The notes below the pieces were generated by a model. The model was not told the DNA's origin, made no database searches, and was given only the letters and a program-made list of their open reading frames with translations. From NCBI GenBank assembly GCA_030248135.1, contig JASANC010001134.1, positions 1 to 64,000 on the forward strand: a DNA stretch of 64,000 bases, written 5' to 3'. This document shows, in pieces, positions 37,101 through 51,505 of this stretch. The number at the start of each line of letters is the position of its first letter. Within the stretch, counting starts at the first letter, position 1. The position numbers and the translations under genes were made by a program. The DNA comes from Theristus sp. LFF4_11 (lineage: Eukaryota; Nematoda; Chromadorea; Monhysterida; Xyalidae).

Positions 37101-40100
37101 CGGCGAAAGATATGCTTTTGGTGAGGGCGGTGTTGTTTTCGGAGTTACTGAATATAAAGTTTTGAGTTTTGAGAAGTTTGAAATTCGATGTGCTGTAGAT
37201 TACCAGAAAGGATTGAGTGGTTTTATCATTATAGAATCTCTGCGAAGACTACGCCGATTCAGCGCCCGACATTCTGTGCAAAGTGGCGCGGTCAAAACTC
37301 GAAGCAGCAGTGAACGCACGCGCATTGAATCAATGCAACTGGTGATTTGCTGTTTTTCGACGAAAAAATCACCAAGACAGGGTCGGTGCAGACATGTTTT
37401 CTTATGCAGGTGGCGCGAAAGTGAGTCTGCGATCACGGCAATCGGCCTGGTGGCCGATCGATTGCTAGACCGCACGGATCGTGTCAACGAGCTGCTTCGT
37501 CTCATCACTGATCACGTGTTCCTTTGCTTGGACGCAGCTGGTTGGCTGGCTTCTTTATTTTGTTTGTAAAAGATTTGAAAAAAAACATTTGATGAAGATC
37601 AAGTCAAATCCTGTTTTGCTTGCCGCCCTTCAGAATGCCCAATCTTGCGCGCGCAGTCGCTCTGGCTGCTGAGCAGATGCGTGTCCGTGATGCCGGTCGA
37701 TTGGAAGCAAAAGTGCGGTTGTTGATTTGTGAAATTGTCCGGTGGTGATGATGTCCATGTTTGATAGTTTGCTCAGTTTTCAGGTTACTTCAAGTTTGCG
37801 CGTCGTTCCTTGAGGACAACCATTCTGCACTGTTCTTGCGTGCATGCACCGTGCGTGCAATGTACAAGTAAGTTACAAATATTCTATATGCATATCGTCG
37901 CTGAAAAATTCTAGCGCAACCATTAGAAAATCGATGCATTAAAATCGGGATGTTCGTACAATTCGCTTCATGCAGCATCGTCACAAGTTTGCGCGAGACC
38001 AACGAGCACCAGTTGTTGACGGCGCACATGAAGGCCTGTTTGAATGGCATTGTCTCTGTGGCGGTCGCTGGCGGCGAGCCGCTCGTCACCGTCGCCCTTC
38101 AGACGACGCTCGTCTTGCTCCTGGTTGGTTGGATTTTGGCAATTGAATTATGTGATCATTTCGTGAAAAAGTTTGTTCAAATTCATTAAAAAATTTATGG
38201 AAAAGGCAGTAGTTAGTGTTCTCATTGTTGTCCTTTGCAGGCCGACCCGGCGGCCGCGGCAACGTTCGAGTCACGCGTGATCCCGCTGACGAACGCGTGC
38301 GCATTGCGATACAGTGGCGGTAAGCGGGGCAACCGGGGGATGCAGACACGGCCACAAAATTAGATGCATTTCGTTGTTTGTTGGTGTATGCCAGGTATTG
38401 TTATGGCTGTTCAGACAGTAAATCGGCCGATAGGAACAGATTACAACGAACAAATTACAGTAAAATCAAGTACGACAGAGCAGTGGAAAGCATAGACATT
38501 CACTAACTGTTCCATGAACACATCAAAATCACGGCTTTTAACTAAATCATCCAGTTACTTTCGGCGATGCGGTTGCGACACCCAGTATAATACAGTTAAT
38601 CAAGAGCTTGGCTGTATTCAGTAACTGCATCGGTTTGTGTGTTTCACTTTCGACGTTCTATTTACACGTTTTTTGTTGCAGACGCCGTGATCCCGTCGAC
38701 GTGTGCCGACATCATACGAGCGCTCTCTTCCGTTGCACTGTGCGCGTCCAAGATCGAATCCCGCCTTGTGCCAACGGCGCTCAGCATTTTACGTCGACCC
38801 GTGAACGATCCGAAAATGCCCATTCGCCTGCCTTCGGTTTGGGTCGTTCTTTTTCGATTTGAAATTTTTGTATTGAACTGACTCCACCCACTAACCACCA
38901 TCAATCTGAGGAGGAAATCTACTGGGTCTTTTTTCTTTTGAAATACGTCTCACACGTATCACATCCTGATTGTTATACAATTCAATTGGAGTGTCCCGCT
39001 TTTCGGAACAAACTTGAATAACCTTCCAGGTGGTTGTTGAGTTGGTGGACGCTTATTTGCACGGTCTCCGAGACAGCTGTCAAGACGGCTCGCCTGTGCC
39101 ACCATTGACGTCAGTGCTAGCTGATGAATTCTTAGCAACGTTATTGGCTAAACTAGCCGTCTCAAACGACGTCGACTTGCAACTGGCCGGATTACGATGC
39201 GCGAGAACGATGCTGATTGGTTGGCCGGCGCAGTTATTCCCAGTTGGAAACTCGACTGGTAAAGAATCCTCAAGTCTTGAGATGGCACATCCGTCGAAAA
39301 ACGCCGAATTGAGCGTCGCCTTTGTGCGGGTCAGTGTGTGTCTTGTTGTGGTTTAGTTGTGCTCAAATACAAAGTCAACGCATTCTTGATAATTTCCCAG
39401 TCTGAAAACTGCACTCGGTTATGTTGCCACTTGCCAGGGTGTAATGTTGCACAATCGCAATCAAAAGCGCACGTGCACATGTTTGGAACAGCAGAGCGCC
39501 GGTCAGCGCATGTGTTTTATGACTGCAGCACAAACACGTATGCATTGTAAACCCAAAGCACATTGTTTTAGACCAAGACTTTATTCCTGATGGTTCTTAC
39601 CCAACCCAACGACAGTATATTTTAGTTGCCGCCATATCTCCACTTTCACTTCGACAAAAAACGAAGATGAAAATCGCTTGCTTATTTTGAGGTGCTCTGT
39701 CACAGCACCGCCAGTGACGTCAGCAGTCAGACGTCGTCAGTGAGTCAGTGTTCGCTGTCTCTGTTGTGTTGCTTGCTGAAGCTCGCCACTCACGCCGTGC
39801 GACCCCATCTCGATCCACTGTTACATGCGGCGTTGCGTGTGCTGGCGCAGAGTCGAGACGAGATCACACCTGGTGTTCTGGTTGGTGCTGAATACTGGCT
39901 TTGTCATGCAGTTGGAACTGTAGATGATGGGCAATCAAGCGATTGGCTGTTTCGTGAATTGGCCTCACTGATTGGTCCGACCGGCCAGATGCAGTCAATC
40001 AGCTGGCCAAGCTCAACGACCAGATTACAGTCTGACTGCACATTGTTTCACTATTGTCAGAACAGAAGTGTCATTTATGATGGTTGTCTTTTCCAAACGC

Positions 40101-41341
40101 AGAAATCAGATGTGGTATTTTTTTGCGAAGCGTATTTCTTGGCGTTGCAGACCTCGCACGCCATCATCTGCTACTTGCTGATGTGCGACTGCGCGAGCGT
40201 TCTTCGATACCTGCAAATGCAGCAAGTCACCAATCAAACGTCGCATGAGAACGCGTTGCAGTTGGTCTGTCGTCGATGGCCGACCATTCGCGAGCATTTG
40301 CTGGGTGACCATCAGCAACGCGCCAGGTTGCCGCTTTCACTCGTTCAACTGGACTGTTGATAGTTCCAGCAGACCGCTGAGTGCAAACCACTGTTGAACT
40401 TTAGACAATCAGCTAATTGGCTGCTTTTGTATTGAGCTCACTGATCGGTCCCAACCAGCTTGATGCAGAAAATCACAATTTCCACATGTTTCAGAATTTG
40501 AATAGCACTACTGTTTTACAATATTTTTTAATTTCCGTATTTCAGTCTGCTGGCGTTGTGTCACATCATCGACCACGTTGCGTGTCTCGCATCGACCGAT
40601 TCACTCGCAAGCCAATTACTGTTTTCAACGTCATCAAGTGCGGAGACAGAATCAGTAATGCATTCATTCATAACCGTTGCGCTACGATTGCTGCTGATGC
40701 ACCTGCTAACGCTCATTCAAACGGAGCAACAAAAAGACAACAGCAACACAGCTCAGTCCGATTGCAAACGTATTTCCTTGGAGTGCTCGATGGTGGACGG
40801 TGATGAGGATGAGTCGGACAATGATGACGAGTCGAGACTGGCACAATCTCGCACCTCCACGGAATTACCGGACATTTTAGCTGACGTGGTCGCACAGGTA
40901 TGCTGGAAATGCGTTTTTATTTTGGTTCATTTTGCGTAGGGTTCAACTTAAAGGGATGACGACCTTACATCCACCCTCGTTTTCTGTGAACTCAATGGTT
41001 CTTCAACTTTTATCACCGGCATTCCAGCGCCGCAGTTGAAACAATTTACGCGCAGTTAACGGAGGGAGTTGATACAAATTATAAATAATAAAAAAAATAC
41101 GCGTTCAACATATCTAAATCTGCAAAATTCACTCACTGAAAAGTCACACTATCAGGTTGCACTGGATGTTGAAAACGAAGAGGAGGACACAGATGAGCTA
41201 GCTGACGTGGACATGCTTCAGCATTTAGTCGTTGCCCTTCAACGACATCGTAATAATTTCTCCGAGCAGTTCTTGACCTCTGTTAACTCGCTTGAGCTAA
41301 CAGCGGATGAACTTGGCACTCTCAAACGGGTTTTATCGTAA
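34109..41341 (+). CDS. IPO9: Importin-9 (importin-beta family, HEAT repeats)
   Basis: Importin-9 is a RanGTP-binding receptor that carries cargo such as histones and actin into the nucleus. From ATG at 34109, exons 34109-34214, 34298-34428, 34511-34600, 34687-34792, 35801-35997, 36173-36280, 36348-36451, 36536-36633, 36719-36876 and 37022-37120 join in phase; further exons follow to the stop at 41341. Diagnostic blocks: IRQMAAVLLKQYIGNHW, then ASAYALAAVGRLDWPTPWH in the importin N-terminal domain; EQFVADEDEDAI; NWWRESESAITAIGLV; TFESRVIPLTNACALRYS; a long acidic loop EDESDNDDE; and a C terminus ELTADELGTLKRVLS that matches the family end. One acceptor joins RA to SLLALCHII at 40547. Exon limits between 37.6 and 40.5 kb are approximate. 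It is head to head with Dicer and convergent with the membrane protein gene at 41.7 kb. Confidence 0.9.
34918..35625. mobile_element. inverted-repeat element of CCATGGTGT units in an Importin-9 intron
   Basis: The arm at about 34927-34985 is an imperfect reverse complement of about 35560-35618. Both arms are built from repeated AACACCATG / CATGGTGTT words, which occur at least ten times at the two ends and often abut as CACCATGGTG palindromes. The ~570-bp middle shows no transposase. It fills most of the intron 34793-35800. No clear target-site duplication was found, so insertion of a foldback element is an inference. Confidence 0.6.
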
Positions 41342-41688
41342 GGTTCAATCTGGCTAGTTTTGTTTGTTGTGATTCGCCAACATTTGTGAAAGATTTTTAT
41401 ACAGTGCTCCACGAGTAACATTTTACAGACGTTACAAATAAATATAGATTTTGCTGTCGGTTCAGTCAGTTAGCAAAAACACGAACCATAGAACACATAC
41501 CTGACAACTACGCAGCTAAAACGGAAAACATAGAACGATACTCTACGAAACTGAACGACATCAAAAATATTTCAATGGGACACATGCAAATATACAAGTT
41601 TAAGTGTGCAGCATTTTAGTTGCCTTCTCAGTACTAGTGGAATGATCGTTTGATTGACTCAAAGCAAAAAGTATTTATAAAAAATAGA
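41342..41688. other. short convergent gap between Importin-9 and the membrane protein gene
   Basis: 347 bp hold both 3' UTRs. AAATAAATA near 41437 could be part of the Importin-9 polyadenylation signal. Nothing else was seen. Confidence 0.5.
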
Positions 41689-43703
41689 TTAGCGCCGATA
41701 AGTCTGTTGCTGACTGTAATACTGTGGCGGTGGCTGCGGCTGTTGTTGCTGATACTGCTGCTGAGGTAGTTGAGGGTTATTCTGATGAGAACGATATGGT
41801 CGTTGTTGGTGTTGCGGTTGTGTCGACTGCTGCACTTGCCATTGTGCAGGCTGGGGTGCACCCATGACCGTTGGTGTGTACTGTGGAGGCGGTGGTAGGG
41901 GCTGCTGTGGTGTTTGTTGTGGATGATATACCTAGTGAAGGAAAAACAATACGGTTCGTTCACCAAGGCGGTCAAGAAAGTAGAACGAAGCTAAATGTAT
42001 CAAACTGCCTTGACTGAACCGTGCTTATATCATACCTGAGCTGGTTGATATGATTGTTGTGGTCCACTGGGCATCTGCTGCATTTGTTGCGTTGGTAGCA
42101 CATGTGGGTTTTGATTGTGATAGGCGGGTGGAGGTTGACGGGATTGAAACTGTTGTTGTTGATGATATTGCAGCTGGGGTTGATTGTATTGCTGTGGTTG
42201 TTGCATCGCGATCATGTCTTGTTGATGTTGTTGTCGCGGCATCACAGGGCTCACTCGTTGTTGGCTTTGAAAGCTTTGATTGCCTGGCCCACCGTAGTGA
42301 ATATAGGCTTAAATGGAGATAAGACGGATAATTTGCGTGGATAATACTAGTGCACCAATCATTATTGTTTTGTTCATCATTCAAGCAATTTCATTTCAGG
42401 ATATTGTGTGAATTTAGAATGAGAGAAGAGTAACTTACTTGGTGCTCCACCAATGGGAGTCGACGTCGGCATCGGTTTGTACTGCGACTGTTGCTGTGCC
42501 TGCCGTGACTGAGGCGTTTGTGTGTAATCGGTCATAGGAGTGCCAAGGGGTTGTTTTTGGTATACATTGTCAAATTCGTATTGCGTGGTGTCTGGTCGTG
42601 GACTATCGGAAAAGTAGCCGATTTGATACAGATAGTGCAAAGCAACCACGAACACAACGACGGCCTGTATAAACGGTGTGACTGTGTTCCAAAAGAAACA
42701 GGAGGTGCTGTTTTGCAGCTATAGTTTTACTGAGCTTATTTCTTATCTGAATGGTGGCACTGGGGCCGAAAAAATGCATTAACAATGGAAATTGTGAATG
42801 GCTTACATTTCCGGGCACGGCACTGAGCATCTCCCAATATGCAATCGTCAACCAATAGCGAAAACAGTCCTGAACATGTGTTTTTCAAGTCAAAGGGTTG
42901 AATCATCAGTGATGTTGATGATGAATGATGGTGATTTGAGAAAAAAATTTGCGCTCACCCCACTGAACCAAACAATTGCGTAGGACGCTGACACAACCGA
43001 TATCAGGCATGCAACCGGAAACCACGGCCAGATAAAGTTTCGGCGATTCTAAACATCAGAGAAACTACATTCATCCGACAAGGCAACACAAAAAGCCTTA
43101 CTAAACCTAATCAGAATCTAAACCTGTACTAAATTGTTGGAACTCACCCTGGCGCATCCACAGATGAGCATCATGGATGCTAAAATGTGCACGCATGCCA
43201 GCACCATTAAAGTGATGTGCAGCACAAACAAAGCCATCAATCGACGCCGTTCGGGCATATCGGCGTAGCGCGCATAAAGTCCAGGCATACTTCCACGGAA
43301 CGGATCGATTCTAAATATAATAAATTTTTGTTTAGAGTTCAAGTTTTGAGCAGGTCAATTATTTTAACTTGTCATTGGAATTGAAAGTCTTAAGGTAAAA
43401 ATAAGAGACACTAAAAATAACTCAAATTGTTAAAAAAAAACTACTCACCCTCCACCGTAAGATGGCAGCTCCATGTTTTCTAGGCGAATCCGTTGTCTGT
43501 TCAGATTGCCAATACTAAGACCAAGAACTACCAGTTGAATGATGCCATAAAGCTAGAGACAGAAGAATACTTATTTTGAAAATTATAATGCGAATTTAAG
43601 TGAAAACTAAAATTTTAAATCTGAAACATACCATTGACCAAAGAGCGGCGAAGAAGCTCAAATGATGCAACACCGCTAGTTTGCGATTGTTTTCTTCTAC
43701 CAT
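41689..43703 (-). CDS. four-helix membrane protein with Gln/Pro-rich tail (family not recognised)
   Basis: Eight exons join in phase: 43632-43703, 43449-43552, 43148-43310, 42959-43048, 42807-42869, 42439-42664, 42036-42283 and 41689-41931. The protein (about 400 aa) starts MVEENNRKLAVLHH at 43703 and has four hydrophobic spans: SFFAALWSMLYGIIQLVVLG; LMALFVLHITLMVLACVHIL; FPVACLISVVSASYAIVWF; and AVVVFVVALHYLYQIGYF. A loop between spans 1 and 2 carries SYGGGIDPFRGSMPG. After span 4 come about 230 residues dominated by Gln, Pro and Tyr, ending YRR. Both termini are probably cytosolic. The topology resembles MARVEL-type or nematode-specific four-helix proteins, but I cannot assign a family or function. 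The exon chain is secure because every junction keeps phase. Confidence 0.85.
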
Positions 43704-46695
43704 TTTGACTTTGTTTCTTCAGATTAACTGAAAATAATTGAAAATTCTTTGAAATTCGGCGAACAGAGCAGAAAAAATGATAGAAAAATAACCACACGTG
43801 CAGTGACGAAAAATTCACGTTCTGAATATGTCACAGTGCTGTGCTTGGGTAGGTGACTAGTTATATTGGATTCTTTTGTGAGTTGTCAAGACTACATACA
43901 CAGTGTTATAATGCATAGTCGCAGCACGCACTAACATTTGTATACCTGTTTGCGTAAAACTGATAGCCAACCAATCGATAATTTCATGGCCACCTTTAAC
44001 TGTACGTCTCGTGAGTGTGATTGAGCATTGAGGTCGCGCTTTAAAAAACGTTAACAACGTTAAATTTTGGCTTTTACTTTGAATTTTCAATTCGTTTCAT
44101 TCGTTTTATAGTTGCGTTTTATTATATATTGAACTACTGTGTTCATGCTCACAATTCATGCATGAAAGAAATCGAAAATAACCAGCAGTTCATTTCAGTT
44201 TAGTTTAGTTAATCCTTGCATTAGACTCGTTAACCATCACATGTTTTTGATTTTAAGAGTGTCATCGTTTACTCAAATATATAAAAATCTGTCCGTAATG
44301 TTCGTAATGGTATGGTTGTTTCTAAAAGTCGACAATAAAAGTGGCTGACTAGCTGTCAATCAATATCTAAATGGAAAGTTTTACAGGTTACCTACCACAT
44401 TTTTACGATTTGTCACCTCATATTCACACTGACATAATCATGATGATGACAAATCACACATGTATCTTCGACTGATGACTAACCATACAACTTTCTACCG
44501 ACGTGTCTTCAGATTCGACAGCACTTGCAAATATTAGTAGTGTTGAATGCACATGTTAGATTAGCCTTGATGTTTTGCCCTTGACGATTGTCTGGCATCC
44601 ATTTTCATCAACACAATCTGTTTCTTCATGAATCTTAGCGCCGACCCGTTGTCAACATTGCGCTGATCTCTGTGTCCAGTAGAGTCGACGCACTTGATCG
44701 GTCACTGTCTCTCTTCTGCGATCTTGTTTCGATTTTTTGACTTCATGAGCGTTTCAGACAGTACGCTGGAGAAACAAGAACGTTTTGTGTGAAAAACGTC
44801 TGTGCCTTTATGTAGATTATCGTGTTATGTGTTAGCAGTAGGGAGCCAACTGAGCAAGTAGTCGCTTCTAAAACTGATAATACTGAATCATCAGCTAAAA
44901 CTGAAATCGTTCTGTTGCACCCGCACTATCGCAGCGACCAGCGTAGCATAAGCTCCTTTTCTAGCTTTTCTTTTTATCTTTGAACAACTTTGCAATCATT
45001 AGATTGCAGTCTATTTTGTCAGACTCGGTGACTGTTTCTTTCATTCGTTGTGAGATGTCAATTATATGCTTCATCGAATTTATTCTGTATGTAGGTTGCA
45101 AATGTGTAATATTATTATAAAAAGCGGTACTGGCGGCCGACTATGCTGAACTGAAGCTGACTACGTGTAGGTTAGTTGTTGCTTAGTGCCATTTCTTTGC
45201 CCGTCTCGCAAATAAAACGCGTTCGCTCAACAGACCTAAGGAATAAAGGCGACGTTTTCGAATGGAATCCGCTGTATGGAAAAAAGGGTTACAAGTCTGG
45301 TAATATTCCACACTATTAAAAAAATTCATTATTTTGTTGCAAATGAAGAAAGTTGATTCAGATCACCGTGGTGTGGTGTTCAGCAACTCCGCTGTTATAT
45401 GAGTCAACCCAATAAGACGGACATGTGCCTGTTTTCAACAATGCTTTGTTGATTTTGGTGCAGCTGTTTTAAAAATGCTAAAAAGCCGTTCACTCTTCCC
45501 CATGCAGACAGATTATTGTTGTATTGCTATCGCTTATGTTCCCAGCGCACCTTAACAGTGTACGTGGTGCATACAAACAACTACATAAGCTGAAATAGAC
45601 AGATAAACAGACGAATAGTAAAAGTGTTGTGGTAAAAGTTTTCTCGGTGCTGCACAACGCACTGTGTCTCACAAAGCTGCTGTGCCTTTGCAACACACCA
45701 CAGCAATTTCGTAAAATCGAAATTCGGCATTTTTGTTTTGTAATCTTTTTGTTTTCTGTTGTTTCTGGATTGAAATGTCCGCAGCGTTTGGCAAAGTCGT
45801 TAGGATCTGATGATCTTTCAAAGTCAGATGTTTTCGTTTTTTGCTTTTGTTAGTTATGCGATCTTTTATGATCTTTGAAGACGTTGACAGTCTTTGACTC
45901 ATCCGTATTTACTAAGCGACTATTTTTTTCTCTGGAAACAAACTTCTTAGCACGTTACATCGCATTTTCTGGTTGTTTCTTAAGAATATTTTTTTGTTTC
46001 ATCACAGGTAAAATTTAGCACCATGGACATGTACATTTTTCATGAATGCAATCTTAGAGCGCTCAGTTTTCAAAAATGATGTCCGCATGTAAAAAATTAT
46101 ATGTGACAACCCGAAAGTTCTACCTCTATAATCAGGCAGTGTCCCTATAATAGTTGCGTTTCTTGCGTTGTGCAATAGACGCAAAATAAACCAAAAAACT
46201 CGAACCAAGAAAACTGTTGTGTGACCCGTGCCCGTTTCTTTTCAACGCACAGACGCAGAGAAACCATTCAGTTTGTTCGCTTTTAAAATTGGTGCCGAAA
46301 CGACATGTGTATGTTAGTTTTATAAGTATTATGTGCAAGTAACGTAATATTCAATGTTTATTTTGTGTCGGATGACCAAATTCGGCTGGTGTGGGACTGC
46401 GCTTTGGTCTCTTTTGTGTTGCATTTTAGTTTGCTGCACTGGATTTTGTAGATAAATTCAAAACATTGCCAAATGAAATGCAACAATACACTGCTAAACT
46501 CTTTTCACAAGCGCACAGGAGCAAGTCCCCTTTGCGTCACCTTGTTCAAAGTTTCCGTTCGTTGATTCTCTATATTTTCAGTTGGATCAACAGTACACAA
46601 CAGTTGTATTGTTATATGCGGTTTGAGAAAATAAATTTTTGAGTAAGTGTACATTTTCAGCTGCCAACTTTTTTCGTTATACTAAATTAGCAGTC
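43704..46695. other. 3-kb divergent intergenic region
   Basis: The membrane protein gene and coronin are transcribed away from each other, so both promoters and 5' UTRs lie here. I saw no conserved coding block; open frames are short and AT-rich. A trans-spliced leader on coronin is possible, as an acceptor-like TTAGCAG lies 3 bp before its ATG. Confidence 0.5.
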
Positions 46696-49888
<3,193 letters not shown>

Positions 49889-50790
49889 TTGACTGGTTGA
49901 GAGAATGAAACTTACGGTCATTATACTTGCTTAATTTAATTTCCGTAACTTTTAACGAAGATTATAATAATGAGTCAATTTTTCAACAGTTTGTTTTGAC
50001 GTTGCGCGTTCCGAACGTCTTGTTCTTGCGCTTGCCTCCATGTTCTGTTTTGAATCAGGATTGATCATATTTTTAAAATAGTTGTGGAATTACATGAATT
50101 CTTCGTTTCTGAAAGTTGGTGCAATGAAAATGTTTTATTCGTTTTCTGCTGCTTTTTTGATGTTGGCTCCAACAATAAGTTTTTGGTAAGCTTTGGTTAC
50201 GTTTTGTAATGTATTTTATGGATTCAGTTTTTTGTTCATCTGTTTTCGTTTGTGCATTCTGAAATTCACAAAGTGCTATCATACCAGAATGGTTTATGTT
50301 ACCATTTTGTTTTTGTTTTCTTGTTTTCTGAATTAATGGCGGAAAACTGCTAGCAAATCTACTGTTTTTTTAAATAAACGCATTTATTTATGACGTTGGT
50401 TGTTTGTCTGACCCGTAACTGGGAGAACAGTGTACAAATACCAAAAAAGTCGCAGTGTAACTGACTTCACAGACAGACACTTCCATTGACTGGCACATGT
50501 GGTTTTTTGCACGTCTGCAGGCAGTAGTGATGGAGCAGCTCTGTGTGTGTGGTCAGACGGTTGCTGCTGCACAGACCAAGTCAATAAATGTTGCGCTCTG
50601 AAACGTGATGTTTCAGAGACTTATCAGTCTCTCCGAAATTAGTATTACGTGCGCTGTGTTTTTACTTGATTTTCGAGGATTTTGTATTATTGTCGTTGCA
50701 CCTGAGAACGAAGTGGAATGTTTGGAAAGCAGGAAATGAATCGGCGACGTCAGGAACTTTGCGAACATTCGGAATAACAGAATTTCGCCG
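49889..50790. other. intergenic stretch, coronin to RING gene
   Basis: Coronin 3' UTR and upstream region of the RING-finger gene, same strand. TAAATAAA near 50372 may be the coronin polyadenylation signal. No other feature was recognised. Confidence 0.45.
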
Positions 50791-51505
50791 ATGGATTCGT
50801 CAGCGACCTGTCCCGTCTGTCTTGAACTGCCGAGCACGCATTTGTTCTGCCAATGCCACCCGTGCGGTCATCTGTTTTGCGCGGATTGCCTCAAGAAGAT
50901 GGCTCGCCTACGTCGACTACACCGACGCTGGCTTCGCCTGATGGCGTGCCCGATGTGCAGGCAGTGGGTGCAGTGGACGACGGTGGAGACGAGTGAGTGC
51001 GCTCAGATATTCGATTGATCAAGATCTTGTTCAAGTTTGCACTCATTTTGGTGCGATTCAAATCGAATCGGAGTCACTAGCGTTCGGTTCACTGATCAGT
51101 TCCCACTTCCAGTGTGTTCCAGCCATCATAGTGTTTCCATTTTCGTCGAATCTTTGTGCAGCCCGATCGACAACGAAATCAGCCAACGCTCAATTGTGCC
51201 GTCTGTTGCCCGGTAGGCCACTGAATCGATTTCTGCCCAAAACGTTTCTCCAGAAAGCCGCCGACTTGGACGACTGTCTTGAGCAGCTGTGCGCATGGCC
51301 AATAGCAATAATGCTACTGGCGTTTGTGCCAATTTTCGCGACGATTTTCGTGCAGCTTTATTCACGATACTCTGCGACTGTGATCGATTCAACGGCGTTG
51401 ATGTACGTTGTCGACGTATGCTGTATTCTCGTCAGTTCGCTGTTGCCCGTGTTTTGCACTTCGTTGGCGTGCCTTGCGGTGCTCTTTGTGATATTTGTAC
51501 AGTGA
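50791..51505 (+). CDS. RING-finger membrane protein, RNF170-like E3 ubiquitin ligase
   Basis: Two exons, 50791-50992 and 51162-51505, join in phase to give about 181 aa. Near the N terminus is a C3HC4 RING: CPVCLELP, then CHPCGHLFCADC, a ~20-residue spacer and ACPMCRQWV. The long spacer before the last CPxC and the CRQ that follows recall RNF170, an ER-membrane E3. The C-terminal half has two or three hydrophobic spans (PIAIMLLAFVPIFATIFVQ; ALMYVVDVCCILV; LPVFCTSLACLAVLFVIFV), so it is membrane-anchored through the tail. At about 181 aa it is shorter than vertebrate RNF170 (about 260 aa), and an unseen upstream exon is possible. The RING is clear, the subfamily assignment less so. Confidence 0.75.

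Noticed and set aside
39692..40360. Single 222-residue frame across Importin-9 sequence
   Set aside because: Part is coding, but the stretch about 39990-40150 has intron-like composition and ends TTGCAG just before the conserved TSHAII block, so I treat that stretch as intron that happens to stay open.
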